From contig CAJUMH010000011.1 of assembly GCA_910587145.1 (NCBI GenBank), forward strand, positions 1 to 64,000: a stretch of DNA of 64,000 nt. The letters run 5' to 3'. A program made the position numbers and the translations under genes. The DNA comes from an uncultured Ruthenibacterium sp. GTDB lineage: Bacteria; Bacillota; Clostridia; Oscillospirales; Ruminococcaceae. Under the pieces are notes generated by a model. It searched no databases. It was not told the origin of the DNA and saw nothing but the letters and a program-made list of their open reading frames with translations. Positions within the stretch are counted from its first letter, which is position 1. The number at the start of each line of letters is the position of its first letter. Shown piece after piece: positions 32,417-41,389 of the stretch.

Positions 32417-33682
32417 CTATGCCTCCTCTACGCTTACGGTGATCGCGCCGCCGGCCTTCTCCAGCAGCACCCGCGGCATACTGATGCGCTCCATCTCGCC
32501 GGGGGCAAGATGCTCGCGCTTGAACGATGCCAGCACGGCGCCGCTCTCGTCCTTTACGCAGAGGACGGAATCGCCGCACACGCGGTTGACGCGAAAGAAG
32601 ATCTCCACCGTTTTTTCCACATTTGCCATGCGGATTTTGCCCGGCACGGTGTAGGTAACGGCCGCGCCGTTCTGCACCTCGATCTCACGCCCCGCCGGCG
32701 CGGGGCCGTTCTGCGCAAAGCGCGCTGCCGCCGCGCCCGCGCGCTGGCTTTCGCCGGTGACGAAATCCACCAGATCGTGCACATGCACCACGTTGCCCGC
32801 CGCAAAGACGCCGGGCACGCTCGTCTCCATATTTTCGTATACCATCGGGCCGGAATGGCGGCGGTCCATCTCTACGCCCGCGCCGTTTGAAAGCTCGTTT
32901 TCGGGGATCAGCCCCACGCTCAGCAGCAGCGTATCGCAGTCGAAATGCATTTCTGTGCCGGGAATGGGCGCGCGGTTTTCGTCCACACTCTGCACGGTCA
33001 CGCCCGTCAGGCGGCTCTCGCCCTCGATGCCTGTGACGGTGTGCGAGAGATACAGCGGAATATCAAAATCGTGCAGGCACTGTACGATGTTGCGGGTGAG
33101 GCCGCCGGAATAGGGCATTACCTCTACGCAGGCCAGCACCTTCGCGCCCTCCAGCGTCATGCGGCGCGCCATGATCAGGCCGATATCGCCCGAGCCGAGG
33201 ATCACCACACGCTTGCCCACCATGTAGCCCTCGATGTTCAGATAGCGCTGTGCCGCGCCCGCCGTAAACACGCCCGAGGGGCGCCGCCCCGGAATGGAGA
33301 TGGCCCCGCGTGTGCGCTCGCGGCAGCCCATGCACAGCACGACCGCCGCCGCCTCCAGCACAATGTAGCCGTCGCGCGCGTTCACCGCGTGCACCTGCTT
33401 TTCGGGGGTGACGGCCAGCACCATCGTATCGGTTTTTATCTCCACGTTCGTTTTCTGCACCAGCTCGATAAAGCGCCCGGCATACTCCGGGCCGGTGAGC
33501 TCTTCCTTAAAATAATGCAGGCCGAAGCCGTTGTGGATGCACTGGTTTAAAATGCCGCCCAGGGTTTTGTCGCGCTCTAAGATCAAAATGCGCTCTGCGC
33601 CGTTTTGCGCCGCCGCCTCGGCGGCGGCAAGGCCGGCGGGACCGCCGCCCACGACGATCACGTCATACCGTTCATTCGCCAT
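32417..33682 (-). CDS. FAD-dependent pyridine-nucleotide oxidoreductase
   Basis: The 421-residue flavoprotein has the FAD motif VIVVGGGPAGLAAAEAA at its N-terminus, the NAD(P)-binding motif VVILGSGDIGLIMARRM in the middle and the second FAD motif VFAAGNVVHVHDL (about 285-297). A cysteine pair in LCMGCRERTRG (about 112-122) is family-typical. It is the middle member of the GlpA-like operon and likely passes electrons between NAD(H) and the GlpA-like partner. The start at 33682 lies inside the end of the upstream gene (11-base overlap), with GGAAGGGGG as ribosome-binding site. Confidence 0.91.
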   Translation of the reverse strand: MANERYDVIVVGGGPAGLAAAEAAAQNGAERILILERDKTLGGILNQCIHNGFGLHYFKEELTGPEYAGRFIELVQKTNVEIKTDTMVLAVTPEKQVHAVNARDGYIVLEAAAVVLCMGCRERTRGAISIPGRRPSGVFTAGAAQRYLNIEGYMVGKRVVILGSGDIGLIMARRMTLEGAKVLACVEVMPYSGGLTRNIVQCLHDFDIPLYLSHTVTGIEGESRLTGVTVQSVDENRAPIPGTEMHFDCDTLLLSVGLIPENELSNGAGVEMDRRHSGPMVYENMETSVPGVFAAGNVVHVHDLVDFVTGESQRAGAAAARFAQNGPAPAGREIEVQNGAAVTYTVPGKIRMANVEKTVEIFFRVNRVCGDSVLCVKDESGAVLASFKREHLAPGEMERISMPRVLLEKAGGAITVSVEEA

Positions 33683-35114
33683 TGTGCGCGCCCCCTTCCT
33701 TTGTTTTGCCGGTGATAATGTAGCTTCCGGCGCGGTCTTTGAGCACATCCTGCTGCGGCAGCCCCAGCTCGCGCGCGATGATCTCGTGCACGCGCGGGCC
33801 GCAGAAGCCGCCCTGACAGCGGCCCATGCCCGCCGTGCAGCGGCGCTTGACGCCGTCGATGGTGCGCGGGGGAATGGGGCGGTGCAGCGCGTCTACGATT
33901 TCGCCCTCCGTCACGGTCTCGCAGCGGCAGATCACGCGCCCGTACAGCGGGTTTTCGCGGATGGCCGCTGCCTTTTGCTCCGGCGTCATCCGGTTGAAGC
34001 GCTTTTTTTGGCGCCGGCAGGTAAATGCTTCTTTCTTTTCCAGCGGGATGCCCGCCTCAGCCAGCAGCTTTACAGCCTCCTCGGCAATGGCCGGGGCGCT
34101 GGAAAGGCCCGGGCTCTTGATGCCGCCGAGCGTGATAAAGCCCGGCGCGGTGGCGGCGATGATAAAATCGCTCTGATCGGAATTGGCGCGCACGCCCGCA
34201 AAATTGCGGATGTTCTCGCGGAAGCTGATGCCCGGCACGCTTTTTACGGCCTTTTCGCGCACAAAAGCCAGCGCCTCGGCGCAGGTGGCGGTATCGCCGC
34301 GCGCGGCGGGGGCGGCGTTCGGCCCCACGATCAAATTGCCGTGCACGGTGGGCGAAACAAGCACGCCCTTGCCGTCCTTGTTGGGGCACTGGAAGATCAC
34401 GTGCTTTACAAGCCCGCCCTGGCTTTTGTCCAGCAGGTAATATTCGCCCCGGTTCGGCGTAACGGCAAAGCCCGGCGCACCTGCAAGGGCTGCGACAGTA
34501 TCCGATTCCACGCCCGCCGCGTTCACAACGGCGCGCGCCTCGATCTCGCCCCGGCCGGTGTGCAGCCGCCAGCCGCCCTCAATGGGCTCGGCCCCGGTGA
34601 CGGCCGTTTCCAGATGCAGCTCGGCGCCGTTTTGCACGGCGGCTTCTGCCAGCGCGAGGGCCAGATCCCACGGCTCTACAATGGCGGCGCTGGGCGCATA
34701 CAGCGCGCCGCATACCGCACCCGAAAGATTCGGCTCCATGGCAAGCGTTTCTTCCTTTGTCAGCACGCGCACGCCCGGCACGCCGTTTGCCACGCCGTTT
34801 TCGTACAGGTGCCGCACGGTGGCCAGCTCCTCCTCGGAAAAGGCCAGCACCAGACTGCCGATCTGCTCGTACTTTACATCGAACGCAGCGCACTGTTCTT
34901 TTGTCAGCGCGCTGCCGCGCACGTTCAAGTGCGCCATCCGGGTGCCCGGCTCGGGGTCGTACCCCGCGTGTACAATGGCGCTGTTGGCGCGCGTGGTGCC
35001 CATGGAGACATCGTTTTCCTTTTCCAGCACCGCAACGCGCAGCTTGTGCTGCGAAAGCAGATATGCGACGTTCGCGCCCACGATGCCGCAGCCGATCACG
35101 GCTACATCCAGCAT
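33672..35114 (-). CDS. GlpA-like FAD-dependent glycerol-3-phosphate dehydrogenase/oxidase
   Basis: This 480-residue protein combines a DAO-type FAD domain (VAVIGCGIVGANVAYLLS at the N-terminus, IVEPWDLALALA mid-protein) with a C-terminal BFD-like [2Fe-2S] domain. The cluster ligands are visible as CRCE (about 401-404) and CTAGMGRCQGGFC (about 432-444). That architecture matches anaerobic glycerol-3-phosphate dehydrogenase subunit A and related L-2-hydroxyglutarate oxidases. No glpK, glpF or other glycerol gene lies nearby, so the substrate is not certain. I chose the ATG at 35114, preceded by GGGGG; an alternative in-frame ATG lies at 35132. Confidence 0.9.
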   Translation of the reverse strand: MLDVAVIGCGIVGANVAYLLSQHKLRVAVLEKENDVSMGTTRANSAIVHAGYDPEPGTRMAHLNVRGSALTKEQCAAFDVKYEQIGSLVLAFSEEELATVRHLYENGVANGVPGVRVLTKEETLAMEPNLSGAVCGALYAPSAAIVEPWDLALALAEAAVQNGAELHLETAVTGAEPIEGGWRLHTGRGEIEARAVVNAAGVESDTVAALAGAPGFAVTPNRGEYYLLDKSQGGLVKHVIFQCPNKDGKGVLVSPTVHGNLIVGPNAAPAARGDTATCAEALAFVREKAVKSVPGISFRENIRNFAGVRANSDQSDFIIAATAPGFITLGGIKSPGLSSAPAIAEEAVKLLAEAGIPLEKKEAFTCRRQKKRFNRMTPEQKAAAIRENPLYGRVICRCETVTEGEIVDALHRPIPPRTIDGVKRRCTAGMGRCQGGFCGPRVHEIIARELGLPQQDVLKDRAGSYIITGKTKEGGAHNGE

Positions 35115-35231
35115 ATTGCATCCCCCATCCATCGGGCACGGCAATGCCGCGCCGCGTTTTTTTGTTTTTTCCGGCAGCGCATCCCCACATTTCGGCTTTG
35201 TGCCGGGCAAAGCGGCCGGATCCTGCTTTTC

Positions 35232-35260
35232 AGTATACCGCAAATGCGCTTTTATTACAA
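35232..35260 (-). promoter_or_regulatory. Promoter of the GlpA-like operon
   Basis: On the minus strand: TTGTAA (35260-35255), 17-bp spacer, TATACT (35237-35232). It lies in a short AT-rich patch upstream of the GlpA-like gene and gives a leader of about 110 bases. Confidence 0.7.
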
Positions 35261-35392
35261 TTTTTATTTTTTGGCTTTTGGGTGAATTTTTGATTTTTGA
35301 ATTTTGGCTTTTTGACTGCTGCCCCTCCTGTACAATCGGGAAAGCGTTTCCACATTTACACCCGTTCCTTGGAGGCTGTTCTGTGTTCGCTC

Positions 35393-35460
35393 CCGGATGC
35401 CCCGCGCCCGGCCCGAAGGCACGGAACCCGGCCCGAAGGCCCGCGCCCGGCCCGGATGCC
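35393..35460. repeat. Degenerate GC-rich tandem repeats in the gap between the GlpA and kinase genes
   Basis: CCCGGCCCGAAGGC occurs at 35407-35420 and 35427-35440, and variants containing CCCGGATGCC flank them (35393 and about 35450). The period is about 20 bases. The whole gap 35115-35501 holds the promoter at 35232, an AT-rich stretch (35251-35325), these repeats and a small hairpin at 35483-35500, but no gene. Confidence 0.6.
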
Positions 35461-35501
35461 CGGTGCCGTGCCTTGGCGCCGTACCGGGATCCTCCCCGGT
35501 G

Positions 35502-36521
35502 CTATTCCACCTCGATGGGCCCTCTTGCATACCCCACGCGCACGACCGTGCCCACGTTCGGGGCAGAGGTGATGGCGATGGTGTGGCCCAGCTTTTGCAG
35601 CACCTCCCGGCAGAGATACAGCCCAATGCCCGTGCTGCGCTGTCCGCCGCGACCGTTGCCGCCTGTAAAGCCGCGCTCGAAGATGCGGGGCAGATCTTCG
35701 GGGCGGATGCCGATGCCGGTGTCCTCGATCACGAGCGTATCGGGCGCGGCGGCATCGGGATAGATGCGCACCGTTCCGGCCGGCGTATACTTGACGGCGT
35801 TCGTGAGCAGCTGTTCCAGTACAAACGAAAACCATTTCGTGTCGGTAACTATCGTCCCGGGCAGCGGGGCAATCTGCAGAGAAACGCTTTTATTGTAAAT
35901 AAACAGGGCCGACATGCGCTTTACGGTGTCGCGCACCAGAGGCTCCAGCGCCAGCGCGCGCGGTTCAAGATCGGCATGGATCGAGCCAAGGCGCTGATAG
36001 CCCAGCACCAGATCGACGTACTGCTCGGCCAGAAACAACTCCTGCATAAACGCGCCGCGCCGGCGAAGCTCCGGGGTATCCTGCAAAAGCAGGCGCATCG
36101 CGGCAAGAGGCGTTTTGATCTGGTGCGACCACAGCGTGTAGTATTCCGCGGCGTCGAAGCGCTGGCGCGCGGCCTCGGCCTCGGCGGCGATGCGGCTTGC
36201 CTCCAGCGTTTCGATCAGCTCGTGGTAATCCTCATCCAGCAGATCGCGCGGCGCGGGCAGCTCGGCCAGCTTTGTGCCGCACTGGGCCAGCAGCATGCGC
36301 AGCGCGGCATGCCGCCGGCAGTACCGGCCAAAGCCGAACGCGAAAAAGGTAAGCCCCACCGTACCCACAAGGCTGCACGCGTAAATTGGCAGATCCAGCG
36401 GCGCGCGGTAGAGCACCGTCACCAGAAACAGCATGCCAAAGCCAAGGCCGGCCAGCAAAAACGCGCGCCCCATCCGGCGGCAGTAGCAAAAAAATACGGG
36501 AAGCATCGGAATATTTTCCAT
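35502..36521 (-). CDS. Sensor histidine kinase, BceS/intramembrane-sensing type
   Basis: The 339-residue kinase has two N-terminal membrane segments (about 20-40 and 45-65) separated by only a few residues, so no extracellular sensor domain, which is the intramembrane-sensing layout. The dimerisation box YTLWSHQIKTPLAAMRLL (about 119-136) contains the phosphorylated His. ATPase boxes follow: LLTNAVKYTPAG (N box), IEDTGIGI (G1) and STGIGLYLCREV (G2). It starts 1 base after the response regulator stop codon, with GGAGG upstream. The divergent ABC exporter at 37668 is a plausible target, although BceS-type kinases usually pair with BceAB permeases, which are absent here. Confidence 0.92.
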   Translation of the reverse strand: MENIPMLPVFFCYCRRMGRAFLLAGLGFGMLFLVTVLYRAPLDLPIYACSLVGTVGLTFFAFGFGRYCRRHAALRMLLAQCGTKLAELPAPRDLLDEDYHELIETLEASRIAAEAEAARQRFDAAEYYTLWSHQIKTPLAAMRLLLQDTPELRRRGAFMQELFLAEQYVDLVLGYQRLGSIHADLEPRALALEPLVRDTVKRMSALFIYNKSVSLQIAPLPGTIVTDTKWFSFVLEQLLTNAVKYTPAGTVRIYPDAAAPDTLVIEDTGIGIRPEDLPRIFERGFTGGNGRGGQRSTGIGLYLCREVLQKLGHTIAITSAPNVGTVVRVGYARGPIEVE

Positions 36522-36522
36522 C

Positions 36523-37200
36523 TCAGGCGTCCTCCACCAGATAACCAAGGCCCTTCTGTGTGCGGATCAGATCCGTCAGGCCCACCTGCGCCAGATGCCC
36601 GCGCAGGCGAGTTACGTTTACCGTCAGCGTGTTGTCGTCGATAAAACTGTCGCTGTCCCACAGGGCCTGCATAATGTCCTCGCGCGGAACCGTGTGGCCG
36701 CGCCGCTCGAACAGGATCTGCAAAATGCGGAATTCGTTTTTGGTCAGCTCCAGCTTTTGGCCGTTATAGTGCAGCGACGCGTCCTTCAGATCCAGCACCG
36801 CGCCGCCGCAGACAAGCGCGCTCACGCCGGAGCCGAAATCATATGTGCGGCGCAGCAGCGCTTCGATCTTGGCGATGGCGACGCTCAAATCGAACGGCTT
36901 TGTCAAAAAATCGTCGCCGCCCATGGAAAGCGCCATCACAAGGCTCATATTGTCGTTTGCCGAAGAGATAAACAGCACCGGCGTTTTGCTGATCTTGCGG
37001 ATCTCGGTACACCAGTGAAATCCGTTGTAAAACGGCAGCGAAATATCCATCAGCACCAGATGCGGCTCCTTTTCGCAGAACAGCTCCAGTACATGCTGAA
37101 AATCCGTTACATGGAACGCCTCGTAGCCCCATTTTTCCAGCTGGCGCTCCAGCACCTCGGTGATAATGGGGTCGTCCTCCACCAAAAGAATGCGATACAT
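36523..37200 (-). CDS. OmpR/PhoB-family response regulator
   Basis: The 225-residue regulator has a receiver domain with the acidic pair in VEDDP, the phospho-acceptor Asp in LVLMDISLP (about 49-57) and the conserved Lys in TKPFDL (about 100). The C-terminal winged-helix has LTKNEFRILQILF and VNVTRLRGHL. It is encoded directly before its kinase. Its DNA sites may be the repeats at 37432-37498 in the divergent promoter region. Confidence 0.95.
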   Translation of the reverse strand: MYRILLVEDDPIITEVLERQLEKWGYEAFHVTDFQHVLELFCEKEPHLVLMDISLPFYNGFHWCTEIRKISKTPVLFISSANDNMSLVMALSMGGDDFLTKPFDLSVAIAKIEALLRRTYDFGSGVSALVCGGAVLDLKDASLHYNGQKLELTKNEFRILQILFERRGHTVPREDIMQALWDSDSFIDDNTLTVNVTRLRGHLAQVGLTDLIRTQKGLGYLVEDA

Positions 37201-37400
37201 CTCTCATCCCTCCCGAAAAATCAAATGCGATGCGCGGTTCGATCCCACGAAGAACCTTAAAGATTTTTTGTACGGTTCTATCATAATGCACGGGCGCGAA
37301 AAGCGCAAGACCCGGATGCGTTCGGCGTTTTTCCGCAAACACAAAACGCGCGCCGGCCGCCCTGTTTTTCAGCCGCCGGCAAGGCGCCGCAAAACTTTGC

Positions 37401-37429
37401 TTGAAAAGCGGCGCATTTTGATATACTAT
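37401..37429 (+). promoter_or_regulatory. Probable promoter of the ABC exporter operon
   Basis: TTGAAA (37401-37406), 17-bp spacer, TACTAT (37424-37429); an overlapping TATACT at 37422 gives a 15-bp spacer. The leader to the TTG start at 37668 is about 235 bases and contains strong repeats. Confidence 0.55.
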
Positions 37430-37431
37430 TA

Positions 37432-37498
37432 GGGGCAGCCGGCAAATACGGGTCTGCCGGTAATATGGTTCTGCCGGTAATATGGGGCAGCCGGCAAA
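37432..37498. repeat. Interlocked direct and inverted repeats in the exporter leader
   Basis: TCTGCCGGTAATATGG is present twice (37453-37468 and 37470-37485), and GGGGCAGCCGGCAAA twice (37432-37446 and 37484-37498). CCGGCA and TGCCGG alternate so that two mutually exclusive hairpins can form. They start right after the promoter, so they are candidate sites for the neighbouring response regulator or an RNA switch. The rest of the gap (37201-37667) has no gene. Confidence 0.65.
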
Positions 37499-37667
37499 CA
37501 GGGCCGCAAAATTTTCAGGGGGGCGGCTTTGCCGGCGGCCCCTGATGCGGACGATACCGCAGAGCATTCCCGCCGCGGGCCGCCCGGGCACGGGCTGTCC
37601 GCGCTCCGAACCGGATGCAAAAGGCCCGGCGGGAGGCGGTTCCGGCGTTTAAGGAGGCAAAAAAGCT

Positions 37668-39401
37668 TTGAGGACATTGTTTCGATACTTCAAAGGATAC
37701 CGCGGGCAGCTGATCCTGGGCCCGGCGTTCAAGCTGGCGGAGGCCGTTTTGGAGCTGCTTGTTCCGCTTTTGATGGCGGATATCATTGATGTGGGCGTAA
37801 AAAGTGCGGACGCCGGCTATGTGGTGCGGCGCGGCCTGCTTTTGCTGGGCCTGGGCGCCGTGGGCCTTGTGTGCGCGCTTACGTGCCAGTATTTTGCCGC
37901 CGTGTGCGCGCAGGGCTTTGGCCGCAGCCTGCGGCGGGATCTTTTTCGCCGCGTGTTCGGCTTATCACAGGCGCAGTTCGGCGCGCAGGGCGCCGATTCG
38001 CTCATCACCCGCCTCACCAGCGATGTGAATCAGGTGCAGACGGGTGTGAACATGTTTATCCGCCTTGCCATCCGCGCGCCGTTTCTGACGATCGGCTCGG
38101 TGCTGATGGCGTTTGCCATCAACCCCAAGATCGCGATGATCTTTCTTGCGGCCACGCCGCTGATCGTTCTGGTGCTGTATGCCGTAATGAGCCGCAGCCT
38201 GCCCTGCTATACCGACATCCAGCGCGGGCAGGATACCATCGCGCGGCTCGCCGGAGAGAATTTAGAGGGCGCGCGCGTCATCCGCGCCTTTTCGCGCCAG
38301 AACGACGAGATCGCACAGTTTGAAAAAACGGGCGGCGCGCTCTCGGAGCTGACGATCCGGGTCGGCCGGCTGTCGGCACTGCTGAATCCCGCCACCTCCG
38401 TAATTGCAAACCTTGCCATTGTGGGCATTGTCTGGTGGGGTGCGCACATTGCGCAGACAGGCGGCGTGGCGCAGGGGCAGATTATCGCTCTGGTAAACTA
38501 CATGACACAGACGCTGCTTGCGCTGATTGTGCTGGCAAATTTAATCGTCACATTTACAAAGGCCATTGCCAGCGCCAAACGCGTGAGCGAGGTGCTGGCG
38601 CTGCAAAGCGAGATGCTCTGGCCAAAGCAGAGCGCGCCCGCACAGCCCGGTGCGCCGCGCATTGCGTTCAAAAACGTAAGCTTTGCCTATCCGGATGCGG
38701 GCGATCACGCGGTGGAGGGGATCTCGTTTTCCCTCGAGCCCGGCCAAACGCTCGGCGTGATCGGCGGCACAGGCTGCGGCAAAACGACGCTGGTGCGCCT
38801 TTTAACGCGCGAATACGATGCAGCAGCCGGCACGGTGTGCGTAGACGGCGTGGACGTGCGGGCGTATACCGCGCGCGATCTGCGCGCAAAATTCGGCGTG
38901 GTACCGCAGACAGCGCGTCTTTTCAGCGGTACGGTGCGCTCGAATCTGACGCTTGGCGCGCCGGACGCTTCGGACGAAACGCTGTGGCAGGCGCTGGAAA
39001 TCGCGCAGGGCGCGGAGTTTGTGCGCGGCAAGCCCGGCGGATTGGACGCGCCCGTCGAGGAGGGCGGCAAAAACCTCTCCGGCGGGCAAAAGCAGCGCCT
39101 TACCATTGCGCGGGCGCTGGCAAAGCGGCCGGAAATTCTGATTTTAGACGATGCGGCCTCGGCGCTTGATTACGCCACCGACGCCGCGCTGCGCTGCGCG
39201 CTGCGCGCGCACACGGCAAAAATGACGGTAGTGATGATCTCGCAGCGCGCGTCCACCATCCGCAGTGCCGACCGCATTCTGGTGCTGGACGACGGCCGCC
39301 TGTGCGGCTGCGGCACGCACGAAGCGCTGCTGAAAAGCTGCGCGGTTTACCGGGAGATCTGCCGCTCGCAGGGCATTGCAAAAGAGGGGGAAAAAGCATG
39401 A
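37668..39401 (+). CDS. ABC exporter half-transporter, degenerate ATP site subunit
   Basis: The 577-residue protein fuses a six-helix exporter membrane domain (about 1-310) to an ATPase domain. Walker A is GGTGCGKTTLVRLL, the signature LSGGQKQR and the Walker B ILILDDAASALD. Walker B carries Asp where the catalytic Glu is normal, as in the degenerate-site subunit of heterodimeric multidrug exporters (TM287/288, BmrCD type). The start is TTG (37668) after AAGGAGG. It overlaps the next gene by 4 bases, so the two subunits are coupled. Substrate unknown; drugs, lipids or peptides are typical. Confidence 0.92.
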   Translation: MRTLFRYFKGYRGQLILGPAFKLAEAVLELLVPLLMADIIDVGVKSADAGYVVRRGLLLLGLGAVGLVCALTCQYFAAVCAQGFGRSLRRDLFRRVFGLSQAQFGAQGADSLITRLTSDVNQVQTGVNMFIRLAIRAPFLTIGSVLMAFAINPKIAMIFLAATPLIVLVLYAVMSRSLPCYTDIQRGQDTIARLAGENLEGARVIRAFSRQNDEIAQFEKTGGALSELTIRVGRLSALLNPATSVIANLAIVGIVWWGAHIAQTGGVAQGQIIALVNYMTQTLLALIVLANLIVTFTKAIASAKRVSEVLALQSEMLWPKQSAPAQPGAPRIAFKNVSFAYPDAGDHAVEGISFSLEPGQTLGVIGGTGCGKTTLVRLLTREYDAAAGTVCVDGVDVRAYTARDLRAKFGVVPQTARLFSGTVRSNLTLGAPDASDETLWQALEIAQGAEFVRGKPGGLDAPVEEGGKNLSGGQKQRLTIARALAKRPEILILDDAASALDYATDAALRCALRAHTAKMTVVMISQRASTIRSADRILVLDDGRLCGCGTHEALLKSCAVYREICRSQGIAKEGEKA

Positions 39402-41134
39402 ACGGCAAAACATTGCGCCGCGTCCTCGGCTATCTGCGGCCATACCGCGCAACGCTGGCGGCGGCCTGTGCGGGCGCGCTTGCAAGCGTGCTGTTCACGC
39501 TGCTGGGGCCGGTATTCACCGGCCGCGCCATCGACTGCATCATCGGGCCGGGCGCGGTCGATTTTTCGGGCGCTGCGCGTTATCTTTGCCTCGTTGCCGT
39601 CTCGGCGCTGCTGGCGGCAGCCGGCCAGTGGCTGATGAATGTCGGCACGCGCACGCTCTCCAGCCGCGCGTCCAACGATATGCGCAGCGAGGCGTTTCGC
39701 GTGCTGAACCGCACGCCGCTCAAGTTCATCGACGGCCATTCGCACGGCGATCTCATCAGCCGCATGGTGAACGACGCCGAGCAGGTGGCCGAAGGGCTTT
39801 TGCAGGGCCTGACGCAGCTTTTGCCGGGCGTTGTCACGATCTTTGGCACGCTGTGCGTGATGACGGCGCTCAGCCCCGCCATCGCGCTGGCGGTGGTGCT
39901 GGTAACGCCGGTGTCCATTGTATTCGCGGGCTTTGTCGCAAAGCGCACGGCGGGCTTTTTCAAGGCGCAAAGCGCCGCGCAGGGGCGGCTTTCCGGCTTT
40001 GTCAACGAGATGGTGTCCGGCCAGAGCGTTGTAAACGCCTTCGACTATACCGGCCGCTGCTTCGCCGATTTTGAAGAGATCTGCGATACGCTCTACGATA
40101 CGGGCCTGAAGAGCGTATTCTATTCTTCGGTAACAAACCCCGGCACGCGCTTTGTAAACGCCATTGTCTACGCGGCGGTGGGCGTGCTGGGCGCAATTTC
40201 CGCCATCGGCGGCGCCATCACCGTGGGGCAGCTGAGCTGCTTTCTCACGTATGCCAACCAGTATACCAAGCCGTTCAACGAGGTGACGGGCGTATTAACG
40301 CAGCTGCAAACAGCGCTGGCCGGAGCCGAGCGTCTGTTTGCCGTGATCGACGCCGAGACCGAGCGCCCCGACGCGCCAAACGCCCTTGCGCCCGCGCAAT
40401 GCGCGGGCCGTGTGACGGCAGCGCATGTGGATTTTTCGTATGTGCCGGACGTGCCGCTGATCGAGGATTTTAATCTGGAAGTAAAGCCCGGCCGGCGCAT
40501 TGCCATCGTGGGGCCCACGGGCTGCGGCAAAACGACGCTCATCAACCTGCTGATGCGCTTTTATGAGGTAAATGCGGGCGAAATTGCCGTGGACGGCAAC
40601 CCGCTGCCCACCCTGCGGCGCAATGCGCTGCGTGGGATGTACGGCATGGTGCTGCAGGAGACCTGGCTGAAATGCGCCACCGTGCGCGAGAATATTGCCT
40701 ACGGCAGGCCAAACGCCGCCGAAGAGGATATCCAGGCGGCGGCAAAGGCCGCCTATGCCCACAGCTTTATCAAGCGCCTGCCGCAGGGGTACGATACGGT
40801 CATCGCGCCGGGCGGCGGCAATCTTTCCGCCGGGCAAAAGCAGCTTCTGTGCATTGCGCGCATCATGCTGTGCCAGCCGCAGATGCTCATTTTGGACGAG
40901 GCGACCTCCAGCATTGACACCCGCACCGAGATGCTGGTGCAGCAGGCGTTCGAACGGCTGATGCAGGGCCGCACCAGCTTTGTGGTGGCGCACCGCCTTT
41001 CCACCATCCAATCGGCCGACTGCATTCTTGTAATGAACGCGGGCCGCATCATCGAGCAGGGCACGCATGCACAGCTGCTGGCAAAGCGGGGCTTTTATGC
41101 GCGGCTGTACGAAAGCCAGTTCGCGGCGGAATAG
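39398..41134 (+). CDS. ABC exporter half-transporter, catalytic ATP site subunit
   Basis: This 578-residue partner has the same membrane-ATPase fusion. Walker A is GPTGCGKTTLINLL, Walker B is MLILDEATSSID with the intact catalytic Glu, and the signature is LSAGQKQL rather than LSGGQ. In a head-to-tail heterodimer this altered signature faces the Asp-containing Walker B of the first subunit, completing one non-catalytic and one catalytic site. The ATG at 39398 overlaps the first subunit's stop. No transcription terminator is obvious before the glycan island. Confidence 0.92.
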   Translation: MNGKTLRRVLGYLRPYRATLAAACAGALASVLFTLLGPVFTGRAIDCIIGPGAVDFSGAARYLCLVAVSALLAAAGQWLMNVGTRTLSSRASNDMRSEAFRVLNRTPLKFIDGHSHGDLISRMVNDAEQVAEGLLQGLTQLLPGVVTIFGTLCVMTALSPAIALAVVLVTPVSIVFAGFVAKRTAGFFKAQSAAQGRLSGFVNEMVSGQSVVNAFDYTGRCFADFEEICDTLYDTGLKSVFYSSVTNPGTRFVNAIVYAAVGVLGAISAIGGAITVGQLSCFLTYANQYTKPFNEVTGVLTQLQTALAGAERLFAVIDAETERPDAPNALAPAQCAGRVTAAHVDFSYVPDVPLIEDFNLEVKPGRRIAIVGPTGCGKTTLINLLMRFYEVNAGEIAVDGNPLPTLRRNALRGMYGMVLQETWLKCATVRENIAYGRPNAAEEDIQAAAKAAYAHSFIKRLPQGYDTVIAPGGGNLSAGQKQLLCIARIMLCQPQMLILDEATSSIDTRTEMLVQQAFERLMQGRTSFVVAHRLSTIQSADCILVMNAGRIIEQGTHAQLLAKRGFYARLYESQFAAE

Positions 41135-41241
41135 GGCAAAGGGCCTTGGGGCAAAATGGTTCCTCATTTACCGCATAAGCAGCACGGAACGATCTTTCGG
41201 GTGACGGACGGTGCCGGAAACCTGCCGAAAAAAAAAAAAAG

Positions 41242-41270
41242 TTGCGGATAAGGATAAATTGCTGTATAAT
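41242..41270 (+). promoter_or_regulatory. Promoter of the glycosyltransferase island
   Basis: TTGCGG (41242-41247), 17-bp spacer, TATAAT (41265-41270), just after a run of 13 A residues (41228-41240). The leader to the gene at 41390 is about 115 bases. Confidence 0.7.
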
Positions 41271-41389
41271 AAACTGGATATTACGGGAGTATTTACCGTT
41301 TCACTACTACTTTCTCCGCATTCCGTGATAAAAGCCCTTTTTTGCGGAATCAACGGGAAACTCCGCGGAGATCACGGGAGGAAAACAAA

